Positions 43,595 to 53,493 of a stretch of 64,000 nt of DNA are shown piece by piece. The DNA comes from Rhodococcus sp. Leaf278 (lineage in GTDB: Bacteria; Actinomycetota; Actinomycetes; Mycobacteriales; Mycobacteriaceae), in NCBI RefSeq assembly GCF_001426085.1, contig NZ_LMRR01000013.1, positions 1-64,000 of the forward strand, read 5' to 3'. Below the pieces are notes generated by a model. That model was not told the DNA's origin. It did not search any database and was given only the letters and a program-made list of their open reading frames with translations. Every line of letters begins with the position of its first letter. Within the stretch, counting starts at the first letter, position 1. Both the position numbers and the translations under genes were made by a program.

Positions 43595-45103
43595 ATGGCT
43601 CGCGAACTCACACATTTCATCGGCGGTAAGCATGTCGCCGGCACGTCCGGAAAATTCGGGGACGTCTTCGATCCGAATACCGGCGAGGTGCAGGCCCGTG
43701 TACCTCTCGCCGATGTGTCCGAGGTCGAGGCTGCAATCGCCGACGCCGAACAGGCGCAGCGCGAGTGGGCCAAGTGGAACCCGCAGCGTCGCGCGCGGGT
43801 GCTCATGAAGTTCCTCGCGCTCGTCACCCGCGACATGGAGGAACTGGCGCGTCTGCTCTCGTCGGAGCACGGCAAGACCATCGCCGACGCCAAGGGTGAC
43901 ATCCAGCGTGGCGTCGAGGTCGTCGAATTCGCTGTCGGCGTACCGCATCTGCTCAAGGGCGAGTACACCGAGGGTGCCGGCGGCGGCATCGACGTCTACT
44001 CGATGCGTCAGCCGCTGGGCGTCGTCGCCGGCATCACCCCGTTCAACTTCCCCGCAATGATTCCGCTGTGGAAGGCCGGCCCGGCGATCGCCTGCGGCAA
44101 CGCGTTCATCCTCAAGCCCTCCGAACGCGACCCGTCCGTTCCGCTCAAGCTCGCCGAGCTGTTCCTGGAGGCAGGCCTGCCGCCGGGTGTGTTCAACGTC
44201 GTCAACGGCGGCAAGGATGCTGTCGACGTGCTGCTCACCGACGATCGGGTCAAGGCGATCGGTTTCGTCGGCTCGACGCCCATCGCCCAGTACATCTACG
44301 AGACGGCCGCTCAGCACGGCAAGCGCGCACAGTGCTTCGGTGGAGCCAAGAACCACGCATTGGTGATGCCCGATGCCGATCTCGACGAGGTCGCCGACGC
44401 GTTGCTCGGAGCCGCGTACGGTTCGGCCGGCGAGCGGTGCATGGCGATTTCCGTCGCGGTTCCCGTCGGTGAGGAGACCGCAGATGCGTTGGTCGCCAAA
44501 CTGACCGAGCGAGTGGCGAAGCTGAAGATCGGTCGCAGCGACGACGAGGACGCGGACTTCGGACCGCTCGTGGGCAGCGATGCGCTGAAGCGTGTCAACG
44601 ATTACACCCAGATCGGTGTGGACGAGGGTGCCGAGCTGGTCGTCGACGGGCGCGGTTTCAGCCTCGAGGGTCACGAAGGTGGATTCTTCGCGGGCGCAAC
44701 ACTGTTCGACAAGGTGACCACCGACATGCGGATCTACAAGGAAGAGATCTTCGGACCTGTTCTGATCGTCGTCCGCGCGAAGGATTACGAGGACGCTCTG
44801 CGTCTGCCGACCGAACACGAGTACGGCAACGGCGTCTCGATCTTCACCCGTGACGGCGACACCGCTCGCGACTTCTGCTCCCGCGTTCAGGTGGGCATGG
44901 TCGGGGTCAACGTGCCGATTCCGGTGCCGATCGCTTACCACACGTTCGGTGGTTGGAAGCGTTCGGGATTCGGTGATCTGAACCAGCACGGACCGGACTC
45001 GATCCGCTTCTACACCAAGACCAAGACCGTCACTCAGCGGTGGCCGTCGGGCACCAAGGAAGCAGCTGCACAGAATCACTTCGTCATCCCGAACATGGAC
45101 TGA
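43595..45103 (+). CDS. mmsA: CoA-acylating methylmalonate-semialdehyde dehydrogenase
   Basis: A 502-aa aldehyde dehydrogenase of the MMSDH type. The catalytic Cys282 is in GSAGERCMAISV. Key motifs are GITPFNFPAMIPLWKAGPAI, LKPSERDPSVPLKLAELFLE, FVGSTPIAQYIY and FGGAKNHALVMPDADLD. It converts methylmalonate semialdehyde, CoA and NAD+ to propionyl-CoA, CO2 and NADH, ending valine and thymine catabolism. It opens a five-gene operon; a possible -10 (TATAGG, 43546-43551) is 43 bases before the ATG. Confidence 0.95.
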   Translation: MARELTHFIGGKHVAGTSGKFGDVFDPNTGEVQARVPLADVSEVEAAIADAEQAQREWAKWNPQRRARVLMKFLALVTRDMEELARLLSSEHGKTIADAKGDIQRGVEVVEFAVGVPHLLKGEYTEGAGGGIDVYSMRQPLGVVAGITPFNFPAMIPLWKAGPAIACGNAFILKPSERDPSVPLKLAELFLEAGLPPGVFNVVNGGKDAVDVLLTDDRVKAIGFVGSTPIAQYIYETAAQHGKRAQCFGGAKNHALVMPDADLDEVADALLGAAYGSAGERCMAISVAVPVGEETADALVAKLTERVAKLKIGRSDDEDADFGPLVGSDALKRVNDYTQIGVDEGAELVVDGRGFSLEGHEGGFFAGATLFDKVTTDMRIYKEEIFGPVLIVVRAKDYEDALRLPTEHEYGNGVSIFTRDGDTARDFCSRVQVGMVGVNVPIPVPIAYHTFGGWKRSGFGDLNQHGPDSIRFYTKTKTVTQRWPSGTKEAAAQNHFVIPNMD

Positions 45104-45109
45104 TCGGTC

Positions 45110-46249
45110 ATGTTCACATTGAACGAGGACGAGCGTGCCATCAACGACACCGCTCGCGAGTTCGCCGACGAACTTCTCGCACCGAACGCCGTCGAATGGG
45201 ATCAGCAGAAGCATTTCCCGGTGGACGTGTTGCGCAAGGCCGCCGGTCTCGGGATGGGCGGCATCTACATTCGTGAGGACGTCGGTGGATCGGGCTTGAC
45301 CCGAGTCGACGCCGTGCGCATCTTCGAGCAACTCGCCACCGGGGATCCGTCCATCGCGGCGTACATCTCCATCCACAACATGGTCGCGTGGATGATCGAC
45401 ACGTACGGCGACGACGAGCAACGGCAGCGTTGGCTTCCGGGCCTCTGTGCGATGGACCAGTTGGGGAGCTACTGCCTCACCGAACCCGGTGCCGGATCGG
45501 ATGCGGCAAAGCTCGGAACCAAAGCCGTCCGCGACGGCGACGAGTACGTGCTGGACGGCGTCAAGCAGTTCATCTCCGGCGCAGGCACATCCGAGGTGTA
45601 CGTCGTCATGGCCCGCACCGGAGCTCCGGGTCCCCGCGGCATCTCGGCGTTCATCGTGCCGAAGGACACCGAAGGACTGTCGTTCGGCGCGAACGAGAAG
45701 AAGATGGGGTGGAACGCTCAACCCACCCGCCAGGTGATCCTCGAAGGTGCGCGCGTTCCGGCTGCCAACCTGCTCGGCAACGAGGGCGACGGATTTCGTA
45801 TTGCGATGAACGGCCTCAACGGCGGACGCATCAACATCGCCGCGTGCTCGATCGGCGGCGCACAGTCCGCTCTCGACAAGGCAGTTGCTTACCTCGCCGA
45901 CCGCAATGCATTCGGTGCGCGCCTGCTCGATTCGCAGGCCCTGCAGTTTCGGTTGGCGGATTTCAAGACCGAGCTCGAAGCTGCCCGAACTCTGCTGTGG
46001 CGAGCAGCGGACGGGTTGCAGAACAATGCAGCCGACAAGGTCGAACTGTGCGCGATGGCAAAGCGTTTCGGTACCGACACCGGATTCGAGGTCGCCAACG
46101 GTGCGCTGCAGCTGCTCGGCGGATACGGTTACCTCGCCGAGTACGGTGTCGAGAAGATCGTCCGTGACCTACGGGTCCACCAGATTCTGGAAGGTACCAA
46201 CGAGATCATGCGCGTTGTCGTCGCTCGTTCGATCGTGGGTGCGGCGTGA
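45110..46249 (+). CDS. Isobutyryl-CoA-type acyl-CoA dehydrogenase
   Basis: A 379-aa acyl-CoA dehydrogenase (ACAD8-like). FAD and substrate parts are YCLTEPGAGSDAAKLGTKAV, TRQVILEGARVPAANLLGNE and the C-terminal GGYGYLAEYGVEKIVRDLRV, followed by HQILEGTNEIMRVVV containing the catalytic Glu of the family (EGTNEIMR). Its position between mmsA and the hydroxyisobutyryl-CoA hydrolase points to isobutyryl-CoA to methacrylyl-CoA in the valine path. Its stop overlaps the next GTG. Confidence 0.93.
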   Translation: MFTLNEDERAINDTAREFADELLAPNAVEWDQQKHFPVDVLRKAAGLGMGGIYIREDVGGSGLTRVDAVRIFEQLATGDPSIAAYISIHNMVAWMIDTYGDDEQRQRWLPGLCAMDQLGSYCLTEPGAGSDAAKLGTKAVRDGDEYVLDGVKQFISGAGTSEVYVVMARTGAPGPRGISAFIVPKDTEGLSFGANEKKMGWNAQPTRQVILEGARVPAANLLGNEGDGFRIAMNGLNGGRINIAACSIGGAQSALDKAVAYLADRNAFGARLLDSQALQFRLADFKTELEAARTLLWRAADGLQNNAADKVELCAMAKRFGTDTGFEVANGALQLLGGYGYLAEYGVEKIVRDLRVHQILEGTNEIMRVVVARSIVGAA

Positions 46250-47304
46250 GTGACGTCCTCCTGGAGGTGTCCGGAGGGATCGGTCGGATCACCCTCAACC
46301 GCCCCAAGGCCATCAACGCCCTCTCACACTCGATGGTGCAGCAGATAGCTCCGACGTTGGCGCAGTGGGCAACCGACGACACCGTCGACGCCGTCCTGTT
46401 GACCGGTGCCGGTGAGCGGGGGCTGTGCGCCGGTGGGGATATCGTCTCGATCTATCACGACGCGAAAGACGGAGGCAGCGGCAGTATGGACTTCTGGCGC
46501 GACGAGTACGTCCTCAATGCCGCGATCGCTCGGTTCCCCAAGCCCTTCGTTGCCATCATGGACGGCATCGTCATGGGCGGCGGCGTCGGTCTCTCGGCAC
46601 ATGCCAACACTCGCATCGTCACCGAGCGTTCCAAGATCGCGATGCCCGAGGTCGGAATCGGCTTCGTTCCGGATGTCGGTGGCACGTATTTGCTTTCGCG
46701 TGCACCGGGCGAGATCGGCACCCATTTTGCGCTCACGACGGCGCGGATGAACGCGGCCGACGCCATCGCGATCGGCTTCGCCGATCACTACATCCCGTCG
46801 GAGAAGCTCGAGGAGTTCTACACCGCCCTCGAGACGGTCAGTGTCGGAGAAGCCGTCGCGACGTTCAGCGAGTCGGCCCCGGAATCCGCCATTGCTGCTC
46901 AGCAGGAGTGGATCGACGAGTGCTATGCCGGTGATGACATCCAGGGCATCGTCGACGCTCTGGCCGCATCGTCGGTGCCGGAGGCACAGCAGGCCGCGAA
47001 GGACATCGTGTCCAAATCGCCGGTGTCGCTCGCGGTGACGCTGCGGTCGCTCCGGCGGGCGGCGACGCTGCCTTCCCTCGAGGCCGTGCTCGACGAGGAG
47101 TACCGAGTGTCGGTAGCCTCGCTGAGCAGTCATGATCTGGTCGAGGGGATTCGGGCGCAGGTAGTCGAGAAGGATCGCAATCCCCAGTGGCAACCGGCCA
47201 CATCGGCGGACGTCACCACCGAGGATATCGACCGATACTTCGCGCCCTTGGGGGACTCCGAACTCGGTCTGTCGAAAGCACACACAGAAGGTGAGCAGTC
47301 ATGA
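46246..47304 (+). CDS. 3-hydroxyisobutyryl-CoA hydrolase (enoyl-CoA hydratase/isomerase family)
   Basis: A 352-aa crotonase-fold protein of the ECH_2/HIBCH type: [60 protein letters not shown] and PEVGIGFVPDVGGTYLLSRA. The length and the ECH_2 C-terminus (SVASLSSHDLVEGIRAQVVE, then DRNPQWQPA) distinguish it from plain hydratases. It frees 3-hydroxyisobutyrate from its CoA ester. GTG start overlaps the dehydrogenase stop; the mmsB ATG overlaps its own end by four bases. Confidence 0.94.
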   Translation: MSDVLLEVSGGIGRITLNRPKAINALSHSMVQQIAPTLAQWATDDTVDAVLLTGAGERGLCAGGDIVSIYHDAKDGGSGSMDFWRDEYVLNAAIARFPKPFVAIMDGIVMGGGVGLSAHANTRIVTERSKIAMPEVGIGFVPDVGGTYLLSRAPGEIGTHFALTTARMNAADAIAIGFADHYIPSEKLEEFYTALETVSVGEAVATFSESAPESAIAAQQEWIDECYAGDDIQGIVDALAASSVPEAQQAAKDIVSKSPVSLAVTLRSLRRAATLPSLEAVLDEEYRVSVASLSSHDLVEGIRAQVVEKDRNPQWQPATSADVTTEDIDRYFAPLGDSELGLSKAHTEGEQS

Positions 47305-48209
47305 GCGAGAAGACGATCGGCTTCATCGGTCTCGGCCATATGGGCGGACCGATGGCCGCCAATCTGGCGGCGGCCGGCTACACGGTGCAGGGCTTCGATC
47401 TGGTGCCTGCGGCGCTCGAGCAGGCCACGAAGGACGGTGTCACCGTGGTGGAATCTGCAGTCGCGGCTGTGGCCGGAGCCGACATCGTGATCACCATGTT
47501 GCCGAACGGAAAACTGGTACTGGGGCTCTACGCCGACCTGCTTCCTGCTGCGGCACCGGGGACTCTGTTCATCGACTCGTCGACCATCGATGTCGCCGAC
47601 GCGCACGCTGCGCACACATTGGTGCACGAGGCCGGACACCGCAGCCTCGACGCCCCGGTCTCGGGTGGTGTCGGGGGAGCGGCCGCAGGCACGCTCACGT
47701 TCATGGTCGGTGGTTCGGAGGACGATTTCGCCTCCGCCGCTGCCGTTCTCGACGTCATGGGCCGCAAGGTCGTGCACTGCGGACCGGCGGGCAACGGTCA
47801 GGCCGCCAAGATCTGCAACAACATGATTCTCGGCGTATCGATGATCGCCATCAGTGAGGCCTTCGTGCTGGGGGAAAAGCTGGGCCTGAGCAACCAGGCA
47901 CTGTTCGACGTGGCGTCGACTGCGTCCGGTCAGTGCTGGGCGCTCACCACGAACTGCCCGGTGCCCGGTCCGGTTCCGACGAGCCCCGCCAACAACGAGT
48001 ACAAGCCCGGATTTGCTGCGGCACTCATGGACAAGGACCTTGGTCTGGCGGCGAATGCGCTGCGCGACAACGGGGTCGAGGGAGTCCTCGGTCTGCGCGC
48101 AGCCGAACTCTACGCGCGGTTCAAGGAAACGTCCGGCGGGGGAACCGACGTGGACTTCTCCGGGATCATCAACGACATCCGCGAACGCTCGAACGGAGCA
48201 GCCCAGTGA
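47301..48209 (+). CDS. mmsB: 3-hydroxyisobutyrate dehydrogenase
   Basis: A 302-aa beta-hydroxyacid dehydrogenase: [20 protein letters not shown] (Rossmann), [35 protein letters not shown] (substrate-binding), and [20 protein letters not shown] with the catalytic Lys. [19 protein letters not shown] is the C-terminal signature. It oxidises 3-hydroxyisobutyrate to methylmalonate semialdehyde with NAD+. Overlaps on both ends confirm the operon. Confidence 0.96.
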   Translation: MSEKTIGFIGLGHMGGPMAANLAAAGYTVQGFDLVPAALEQATKDGVTVVESAVAAVAGADIVITMLPNGKLVLGLYADLLPAAAPGTLFIDSSTIDVADAHAAHTLVHEAGHRSLDAPVSGGVGGAAAGTLTFMVGGSEDDFASAAAVLDVMGRKVVHCGPAGNGQAAKICNNMILGVSMIAISEAFVLGEKLGLSNQALFDVASTASGQCWALTTNCPVPGPVPTSPANNEYKPGFAAALMDKDLGLAANALRDNGVEGVLGLRAAELYARFKETSGGGTDVDFSGIINDIRERSNGAAQ

Positions 48210-48982
48210 CCGACTACGAAACCATCCTGCTCGAACGCCGGGGACGCGTCGGCATCATCACGCTCAACCGCCCGAAGGCGTTGAATGCGCTCAACTCCCA
48301 GTTGATGCGCGAGGTCGTCGCGGTGGTCGAGGAGCTCGATGCCGACTCCGAGATCGGTGCCATCCTGATCACCGGGTCCGAGCGAGCCTTCGCGGCCGGT
48401 GCAGACATCAAAGAAATGCAGCCCAAGTCGTACATGGACGTGTACCTCGACGACTTCTTCGCGGCGTGGGATCGATTGGCATCGGCACGGACGCCGTTGA
48501 TTGCGGCGGTGTCCGGCTATGCACTCGGCGGAGGGTGCGAACTGGCAATGCTGTGCGATGTGCTGATTGCCTCGGACACAGCGGTCTTCGGGCAACCCGA
48601 GATCAAGCTGGGCGTGATTCCCGGGATCGGCGGGTCGCAGCGGTTGACGCGGGCGGTGGGCAAGGCCAAGGCCATGGAAATGTGCCTGACCGGTCGCAAC
48701 ATGAAGGTCGACGAAGCCGAGCGCGCAGGGCTCGTCTCGCGCATCGTGCCGGCTGCGGACCTCCTCGAGGACGCCATCGCAACCGCGACCACCATTGCCG
48801 AGATGTCGCTCCCGATCACCATGATGGCAAAGCAAGCCGTGAACCGATCGTTCGAGTCGAGTCTGAGCGAGGGCGTTCTGTTCGAGCGCCGCGTGTTCCA
48901 TTCGACGTTTGCTACGGAGGATCAGAAGGAAGGCATGTCGGCTTTCATCGAGAAGCGCACGCCCAACTTCCAGCACCGCTAG
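48206..48982 (+). CDS. Enoyl-CoA hydratase
   Basis: A 258-aa crotonase. [40 protein letters not shown] and the oxyanion-hole block [20 protein letters not shown] are typical; catalytic Glu is likely in [22 protein letters not shown] start overlaps mmsB stop. In this operon it should hydrate methacrylyl-CoA to 3-hydroxyisobutyryl-CoA, the step between the dehydrogenase and the hydrolase. This gene ends the valine operon. Confidence 0.94.
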   Translation: MTDYETILLERRGRVGIITLNRPKALNALNSQLMREVVAVVEELDADSEIGAILITGSERAFAAGADIKEMQPKSYMDVYLDDFFAAWDRLASARTPLIAAVSGYALGGGCELAMLCDVLIASDTAVFGQPEIKLGVIPGIGGSQRLTRAVGKAKAMEMCLTGRNMKVDEAERAGLVSRIVPAADLLEDAIATATTIAEMSLPITMMAKQAVNRSFESSLSEGVLFERRVFHSTFATEDQKEGMSAFIEKRTPNFQHR

Positions 48983-49034
48983 CGCTCCACGCTTGCTCTC
49001 GGGTCGTTCCGCGGGCTCCACTCCCGGGGTTGTC

Positions 49035-49859
49035 CTACCTGTCGGGGGACAGGAGGGCAGCCCCGCGGGCCGAGACCAGCTCGGGCATCGTCGGCACCAG
49101 CGTCGTCAGACCGGTCCGCAACTCCAACGACCGCGCGATCGAGGTGATGTTCGCGCCGCCGCCGACCACGACGATGGACTGCGGTCTGGCTCCGGATAAT
49201 TCGATGGTCTGATCGACGAGCATGCCCGCGTACCGCACGGGGCCGGCAATCAGATCGTCGAAGTCGCGCCGCGTCAGCACGTGGCGCGCGGTCCCGGACG
49301 GGTCCGCCGTACTGACGACGGAGTCGACGCTCAGTTGCTCCTTGATGGATCGGCTGGCGTCGATTCCGAGGCGAACCCCGTTGGCGGAGAGCAGTCTACG
49401 GACCGAGTGATCGAGATCGTCTCCGCAGAACGTGGATGTACGACGCGTCATCAGCGTCCGAGACGACGCGAGATCGATGACGGTGACCGTGGTTCCAGTG
49501 CTGCCGATATCGCACAATACGGTGACGCCGTGGTTCGGTACCAGCCCGATGAACCGTAGGTAGCGCACTTGCGCAGCGGTTTCCGGTACGAGTGACGCCG
49601 TGCGGGCTGTGCCGCGGGTGGCGACCGAGCCGGGATCGGTGGCAACTCGGTACGCGATGGCCGAGAATTGCACCGGCAGCGACATCGTCGCAGCAATGGA
49701 GTGGATAGCGTCGACTCCGGTGGCGATCGTCGTGGCCAACGGTTGGCCTGGCGCGCGGCGGACCGTTCTCGACACGATCGGTGTGCGATGTGGACTGTCC
49801 AGATACGTCAGAATTGCACGTGCACCGTGTGCACCCGCTCCGACCCCCAACACCAGCAC
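49035..49859 (-). CDS. Short Hsp70/actin-fold ATPase-like protein (274 aa)
   Basis: The protein has pieces of an actin/Hsp70 nucleotide-binding fold without the substrate-binding domain. VLCDIGSTGTTVTVIDLASS resembles the phosphate-2 loop and SIVVVGGGANITSIARSLEL the adenosine motif. The N-terminal phosphate-1 part (MLVLGVGAGAHGARAILTYL) is weaker. In size it is about half of a DnaK. It may be a stand-alone ATP-sensing protein. It lies downstream of the MarR regulator on the same strand with a 98-base gap. Confidence 0.75.
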   Translation of the reverse strand: MLVLGVGAGAHGARAILTYLDSPHRTPIVSRTVRRAPGQPLATTIATGVDAIHSIAATMSLPVQFSAIAYRVATDPGSVATRGTARTASLVPETAAQVRYLRFIGLVPNHGVTVLCDIGSTGTTVTVIDLASSRTLMTRRTSTFCGDDLDHSVRRLLSANGVRLGIDASRSIKEQLSVDSVVSTADPSGTARHVLTRRDFDDLIAGPVRYAGMLVDQTIELSGARPQSIVVVGGGANITSIARSLELRTGLTTLVPTMPELVSARGAALLSPDR

Positions 49860-49957
49860 CCGCCCCGCCCTTCGACAGATCTGCCTCGCCTTGCGCGCAG
49901 TGCCATTTCACCACGAACGGTACGGGTGTTCCATTTACTTGTGACGAGTCACGATCA

Positions 49958-50494
49958 TTATCGAAACGATGTGGTGATGTCATCACTGTCGAAATCGCCT
50001 GCATCCGAACGTAGTTCCGCAAGGATGCGAACCAGAGCCATCAGCTTGTCGCGCGCGAGCCCGGGCTTGGCGAATACCAGCGTGTTCAGGCGTTCGGTGG
50101 CTTCGACCGCCAACGTGCGCCCCTGCTCGGTGATTTCGACCAAGGTGGTCCGTCGATCGCTGGGATGGGGAATGCGACGCACGTAGCCGACGGATTCGAG
50201 TCGGTCCACCGCATTGGTCACACTGGTGGGGTGCACCTGCAGACGAGCACTGGCCTTCGCCATCGGTAACGCGCCGTTCTTGGTGAACGTCAACAACGTC
50301 AGCAGTTCGTACCGCGAAAAGGTCAGTCCCGTCGGCTTCAACGCTTCCTCGACTCGTGCCAGCATGATCTGCTGTGCGCGCATGAGCGAGGTGACAGCGG
50401 CCATACCGTCGGCGGCATCGGACCACCCGTGCTTGGTCCACTGACGGTGAGCCTCTGCAATGGGGTCGAGGGGAAGAGGCGACGGTGCTGGCAT
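49958..50494 (-). CDS. MarR-family transcriptional regulator
   Basis: A 178-aa winged-HTH regulator. The recognition helix region is ASARLQVHPTSVTNAVDRLE and the wing RRIPHPSDRRTTLVEITEQG, both family signatures. The long N-terminus includes KHGWSDAADGMAAVTSLMRA. MarR proteins act as dimers, usually repressing nearby genes in response to phenolic ligands. ATG 50494 is preferred to ATG 50503, which lies directly against its GGGAGG site. The target is not evident; it could be its own gene and the Hsp70-like one downstream. Confidence 0.9.
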   Translation of the reverse strand: MPAPSPLPLDPIAEAHRQWTKHGWSDAADGMAAVTSLMRAQQIMLARVEEALKPTGLTFSRYELLTLLTFTKNGALPMAKASARLQVHPTSVTNAVDRLESVGYVRRIPHPSDRRTTLVEITEQGRTLAVEATERLNTLVFAKPGLARDKLMALVRILAELRSDAGDFDSDDITTSFR

Positions 50495-50529
50495 ACAGAC
50501 CATCCTCCCACGGTGTCCGGTTCGCGCGT

Positions 50530-51873
50530 CTACCGAATGACGGTGCGAACTACAGCGAGTGGCACTCGATCGGTGATCGCTGCTCGGGTCCGCGAAATCT
50601 GCTCGCGGGCATCGGCTGTGCGCGCAATGTCGGTCTCGTCAGCGGTCAGGGCTGCATCCAACAGACTCAGTTGAGCCAGCACGGAGTCGACATCGGCGGT
50701 GGAGCGCGCCGCACGACCGACCCTCTCGGCGAGGCGGATTCCGGCCTGGACCACCATGGGACTGCCGGTTCCGTAGATGCGCACTGCATCGAGCGCATGG
50801 TCGATCAGTACCGAGGCGGACACCCGCTGAACTATCAATCGCACCGGTCCGTCGGTTCCGCGCCGTCCGAGCAAGGGTGTCGGCCGTTGGACCAGAGACA
50901 CGAGTCCGACGGAGAGATCGTCGATGGCGTTGCGTGCCGTGTAGGGATCGTTGACTCCGGTGGACAGTGCCCGGACTGCCATTTCTGTCATCTGCTCGAC
51001 TGCGAACGCGATGTCGTGGCGAGGCGTCCTGCTGGTGCCGATGTCGAAAGACCCACGGACGCGGTCGATCGATTCGGCGGAGATGTCGGCCGAACGGTCG
51101 GCAAGGATGTCGACGAGCGGCTCACCGGAGACGACGTGGTCGCCCGGTACCCGATGAGTCTCGATCAGCGTGCCGTTGTCGGTCGCGATGCCGAGCAGCG
51201 CGTCCTCGTCGATGTCGATGATCACCCCGGATGTCTCGGCCAGCACCGTCACGTAGACAGGTGGTTTCGAGATGTCGTCTATCGATGCGGCGTCGTCGGG
51301 ACGATCGGTCGGATAGAGGGAGTCGACGGATTCCGACAACTCGTCGCGAACCCTCGCGGACAGGGTGGCCACCTGAATCGACTGCGCGATGTGATGGATG
51401 AAGTAGACGAGAACGCCCACGTCGACCACGGCAAGCGCCACGGCAACGTTGACGGCAATGTCCGGGACGAACACCGAACCGTCGGATTCGATCGATCGGA
51501 TCGAGCGCAGGACCATCAGCGAGTAGAGGAACGTCGCCCCGAAGATGCCGAGCACCACCTGATTGCCGCGGTCGGCCATGAAGTTTCGCACCAGGCGAGG
51601 ACCGTAGGACGAACTGGCCGTGGCGAGAACGGAGATGGTGATCGAGAACGACGTCGCGGCCACGCCCAACATCGACCCGCCGATCGCACCGAGAATATCC
51701 CGGCTGCCGCTGGCCCCGACGTGATAGAGCAATGAACCCGTCAGGTCTATGCGGGTGTCGAGTACGTACCGGTCGAGGCTGACGAGTGCTTGCGCGAGCA
51801 GAAGCGCTAGAACTCCGAGGACAGCAGGAATGAACCAGAACGACTCCCGCAACTTCGCCATGTATTCCTTCAC
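50530..51873 (-). CDS. DUF2254 membrane protein
   Basis: A 447-aa protein with four hydrophobic helices in the first 160 residues (FIPAVLGVLALLLAQALVSL, LGAIGGSMLGVAATSFSITI, QVVLGIFGATFLYSLMVLR, VNVAVALAVVDVGVLVYFIH). A large cytosolic part follows that includes GTSRTPRHDIAFAVEQMTEM, AVRALSTGVNDPYTARNAID. That 'RT...D..fai.ql...A..AlSpgiNDP.TA' block defines DUF2254. Function is unknown. It is transcribed with the MarR gene's strand but not clearly with it. Confidence 0.85.
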   Translation of the reverse strand: MKEYMAKLRESFWFIPAVLGVLALLLAQALVSLDRYVLDTRIDLTGSLLYHVGASGSRDILGAIGGSMLGVAATSFSITISVLATASSSYGPRLVRNFMADRGNQVVLGIFGATFLYSLMVLRSIRSIESDGSVFVPDIAVNVAVALAVVDVGVLVYFIHHIAQSIQVATLSARVRDELSESVDSLYPTDRPDDAASIDDISKPPVYVTVLAETSGVIIDIDEDALLGIATDNGTLIETHRVPGDHVVSGEPLVDILADRSADISAESIDRVRGSFDIGTSRTPRHDIAFAVEQMTEMAVRALSTGVNDPYTARNAIDDLSVGLVSLVQRPTPLLGRRGTDGPVRLIVQRVSASVLIDHALDAVRIYGTGSPMVVQAGIRLAERVGRAARSTADVDSVLAQLSLLDAALTADETDIARTADAREQISRTRAAITDRVPLAVVRTVIR

Positions 51874-51934
51874 GTGGACAGTCTGCCCCAGCGTGTCCGA
51901 ATCAACCCTCCGGCGCCGAGTCGTCGATGTCGCG

Positions 51935-52522
51935 TCAGGCCAACAGTGCGGGTTTTCGTGCCACGGTGACAGCCCACTCCGCGTCGTCGCGCCAGGGCCG
52001 CAGATCCCACGTCGCGAAACGATGTTCGACGGCGAAACCGACCGCGGCCAAATCTGCGTCCAGTGCGGCGACGGTGTAGTCGCGATCGGTGGCGAATCCG
52101 GTGACGAACACTCCTCCGTCCGTGAGATGTGCCCAGATGCGTTCCAGCGCTTGCCGTTCGGTGCCCGGTTCCATGTAGACGATAACGTTGCCTGCTGCGA
52201 CTGCTGCGTCGAATGTCCGTCCGAGATTCAGCGTCGTCAGATCAGCGATGTGCACGTCGAGTTCTGGACGTGCTCGCGCGGCCTCGGCCAGAACCGGATC
52301 GAGATCCACTGCGGTCACTCGGTGTCCGCGGCGAGCCAATTCGGCACCGAGTCGGCCGGTGCCGCATCCGGCATCGAGAATGCTCGACGCGGGGGAGACC
52401 AACGCGTCGACCATGCGGGCCTCGCCGTGCAGATCCACGCCGCGTTCGGCCAGGCTGTCGAATCGCTCGATGTAGCGCTTGGAATCGTCGGCTGAGTTTT
52501 CGGTTTGCCAGCGTGTGGTCAT
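51935..52522 (-). CDS. Class I SAM-dependent methyltransferase
   Basis: A 195-aa Rossmann methyltransferase. Motif I is SILDAGCGTGRLGAELARRG, then VTAVDLDPVLAEAARARPEL (motif II), the DAAVAAGNVIVYM region (motif IV) and GVFVTGFATDRDYTVAALDA. It binds S-adenosylmethionine. The N-terminal segment SKRYIERFDSLAERGVDLHG is a typical small-molecule methyltransferase cap. The acceptor is not deducible. Confidence 0.9.
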   Translation of the reverse strand: MTTRWQTENSADDSKRYIERFDSLAERGVDLHGEARMVDALVSPASSILDAGCGTGRLGAELARRGHRVTAVDLDPVLAEAARARPELDVHIADLTTLNLGRTFDAAVAAGNVIVYMEPGTERQALERIWAHLTDGGVFVTGFATDRDYTVAALDADLAAVGFAVEHRFATWDLRPWRDDAEWAVTVARKPALLA

Positions 52523-52536
52523 GCCGCCAGGGTAGG

Positions 52537-53433
52537 TCAGTTCGATTTTTCGACGGCTGCCCGGGCTTCGGCCACGCGTGCCTTGGCGGCCTCGAGTGCC
52601 TCCGCCGCCGACTCGGCCTGCGCGACGCTTGTTCTCTCCGCTGCTCGCGCAGCCTTCGCTCTGGCTTTGGCGGCCTCCAGCTCGGCTTCTATCCTCTCGA
52701 CTTCTCCTGTGGCGCTGCGTCGTTCGGACGCGGCACGTTCTGTGTCGGAGTCAGCAGTGTCGGCCGCATCGCGTGCGGTATCGAACGCGGTTTCGGCAGC
52801 GTCGAGTTCGGCGACCAATCGATTCTGTTCGGCCTCGCGCAGCTGATCGGACTCCGCTGCGGACTCGGGTACGTCATCGGCAGTGTCCGGTACATCGTCG
52901 GTCTCGGTCTCGTCCTCGGGAGGCTCCGGAACCAGCGACAGCAGCGCCGGCCCGAAGCCGCTGTAGGTTTCGGCCGTGACGGTTCGGCCCGCCCGCACGC
53001 GGTCGCGAATCTCGGAATCGGCCATCGCCGCGTTCAAGGTGTTGCCGATCTCGCGCGCAGCATTGTCGCCGACGGTCACTCCGAGCTCGCGCCCCAGGGA
53101 GATTGCCTTGTCCGTCAGTGCGCGTATCGAAGTGCTTCGAGCAGTGGACAATTCGCGCAGACGGGAGCCGTCGCCGCGCTGCTGAGCTCGTTCGAGCTGC
53201 TCGCCGACCTCGAACAGTTCCGACAGGGCAGATTCGTCTCGACGGGCAAGGCCGTTGACCAACCACGCAACGACCGTCGGCTTACGGAGGGCACCGATCC
53301 GTTTGCTGCCGGCTTTGTCGCCGGCCTTCTTGAACTGGGCGACGTACGCAGAGCGATGCGAGACGAAATCGGTGGGAGGGAGCGAATACAGGTCGTCGAC
53401 AACCGTGTCGATGTGGGGGAGATCCTCGGACAT
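52537..53433 (-). CDS. Coiled-coil hypothetical protein (298 aa)
   Basis: The N-terminal half is helical (DLYSLPPTDFVSHRSAYVAQ, then RIGALRKPTVVAWLVNGLAR) and is seen in many uncharacterised actinobacterial proteins. The middle (residues about 170-200) is an acidic linker, and residues 200-298 form a long Ala/Glu/Arg coiled coil (AELDAAETAFDTARDAADTA). There is no signal or enzyme motif. It may be a structural or scaffolding protein. It ends close to the methyltransferase on the same strand. Start ATG 53433. Confidence 0.72.
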   Translation of the reverse strand: MSEDLPHIDTVVDDLYSLPPTDFVSHRSAYVAQFKKAGDKAGSKRIGALRKPTVVAWLVNGLARRDESALSELFEVGEQLERAQQRGDGSRLRELSTARSTSIRALTDKAISLGRELGVTVGDNAAREIGNTLNAAMADSEIRDRVRAGRTVTAETYSGFGPALLSLVPEPPEDETETDDVPDTADDVPESAAESDQLREAEQNRLVAELDAAETAFDTARDAADTADSDTERAASERRSATGEVERIEAELEAAKARAKAARAAERTSVAQAESAAEALEAAKARVAEARAAVEKSN

Positions 53434-53493
53434 CGAAGTCCACCGTCTCGTTCGAGCAGTCACATGTTTGCGGTGAGCTGCGTGAAAGATGTG

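Noticed and set aside
43529..45721. Open frame of 730 codons on the minus strand
   Set aside because: Antisense to mmsA and the acyl-CoA dehydrogenase, both with intact catalytic motifs; composition is not protein-like.
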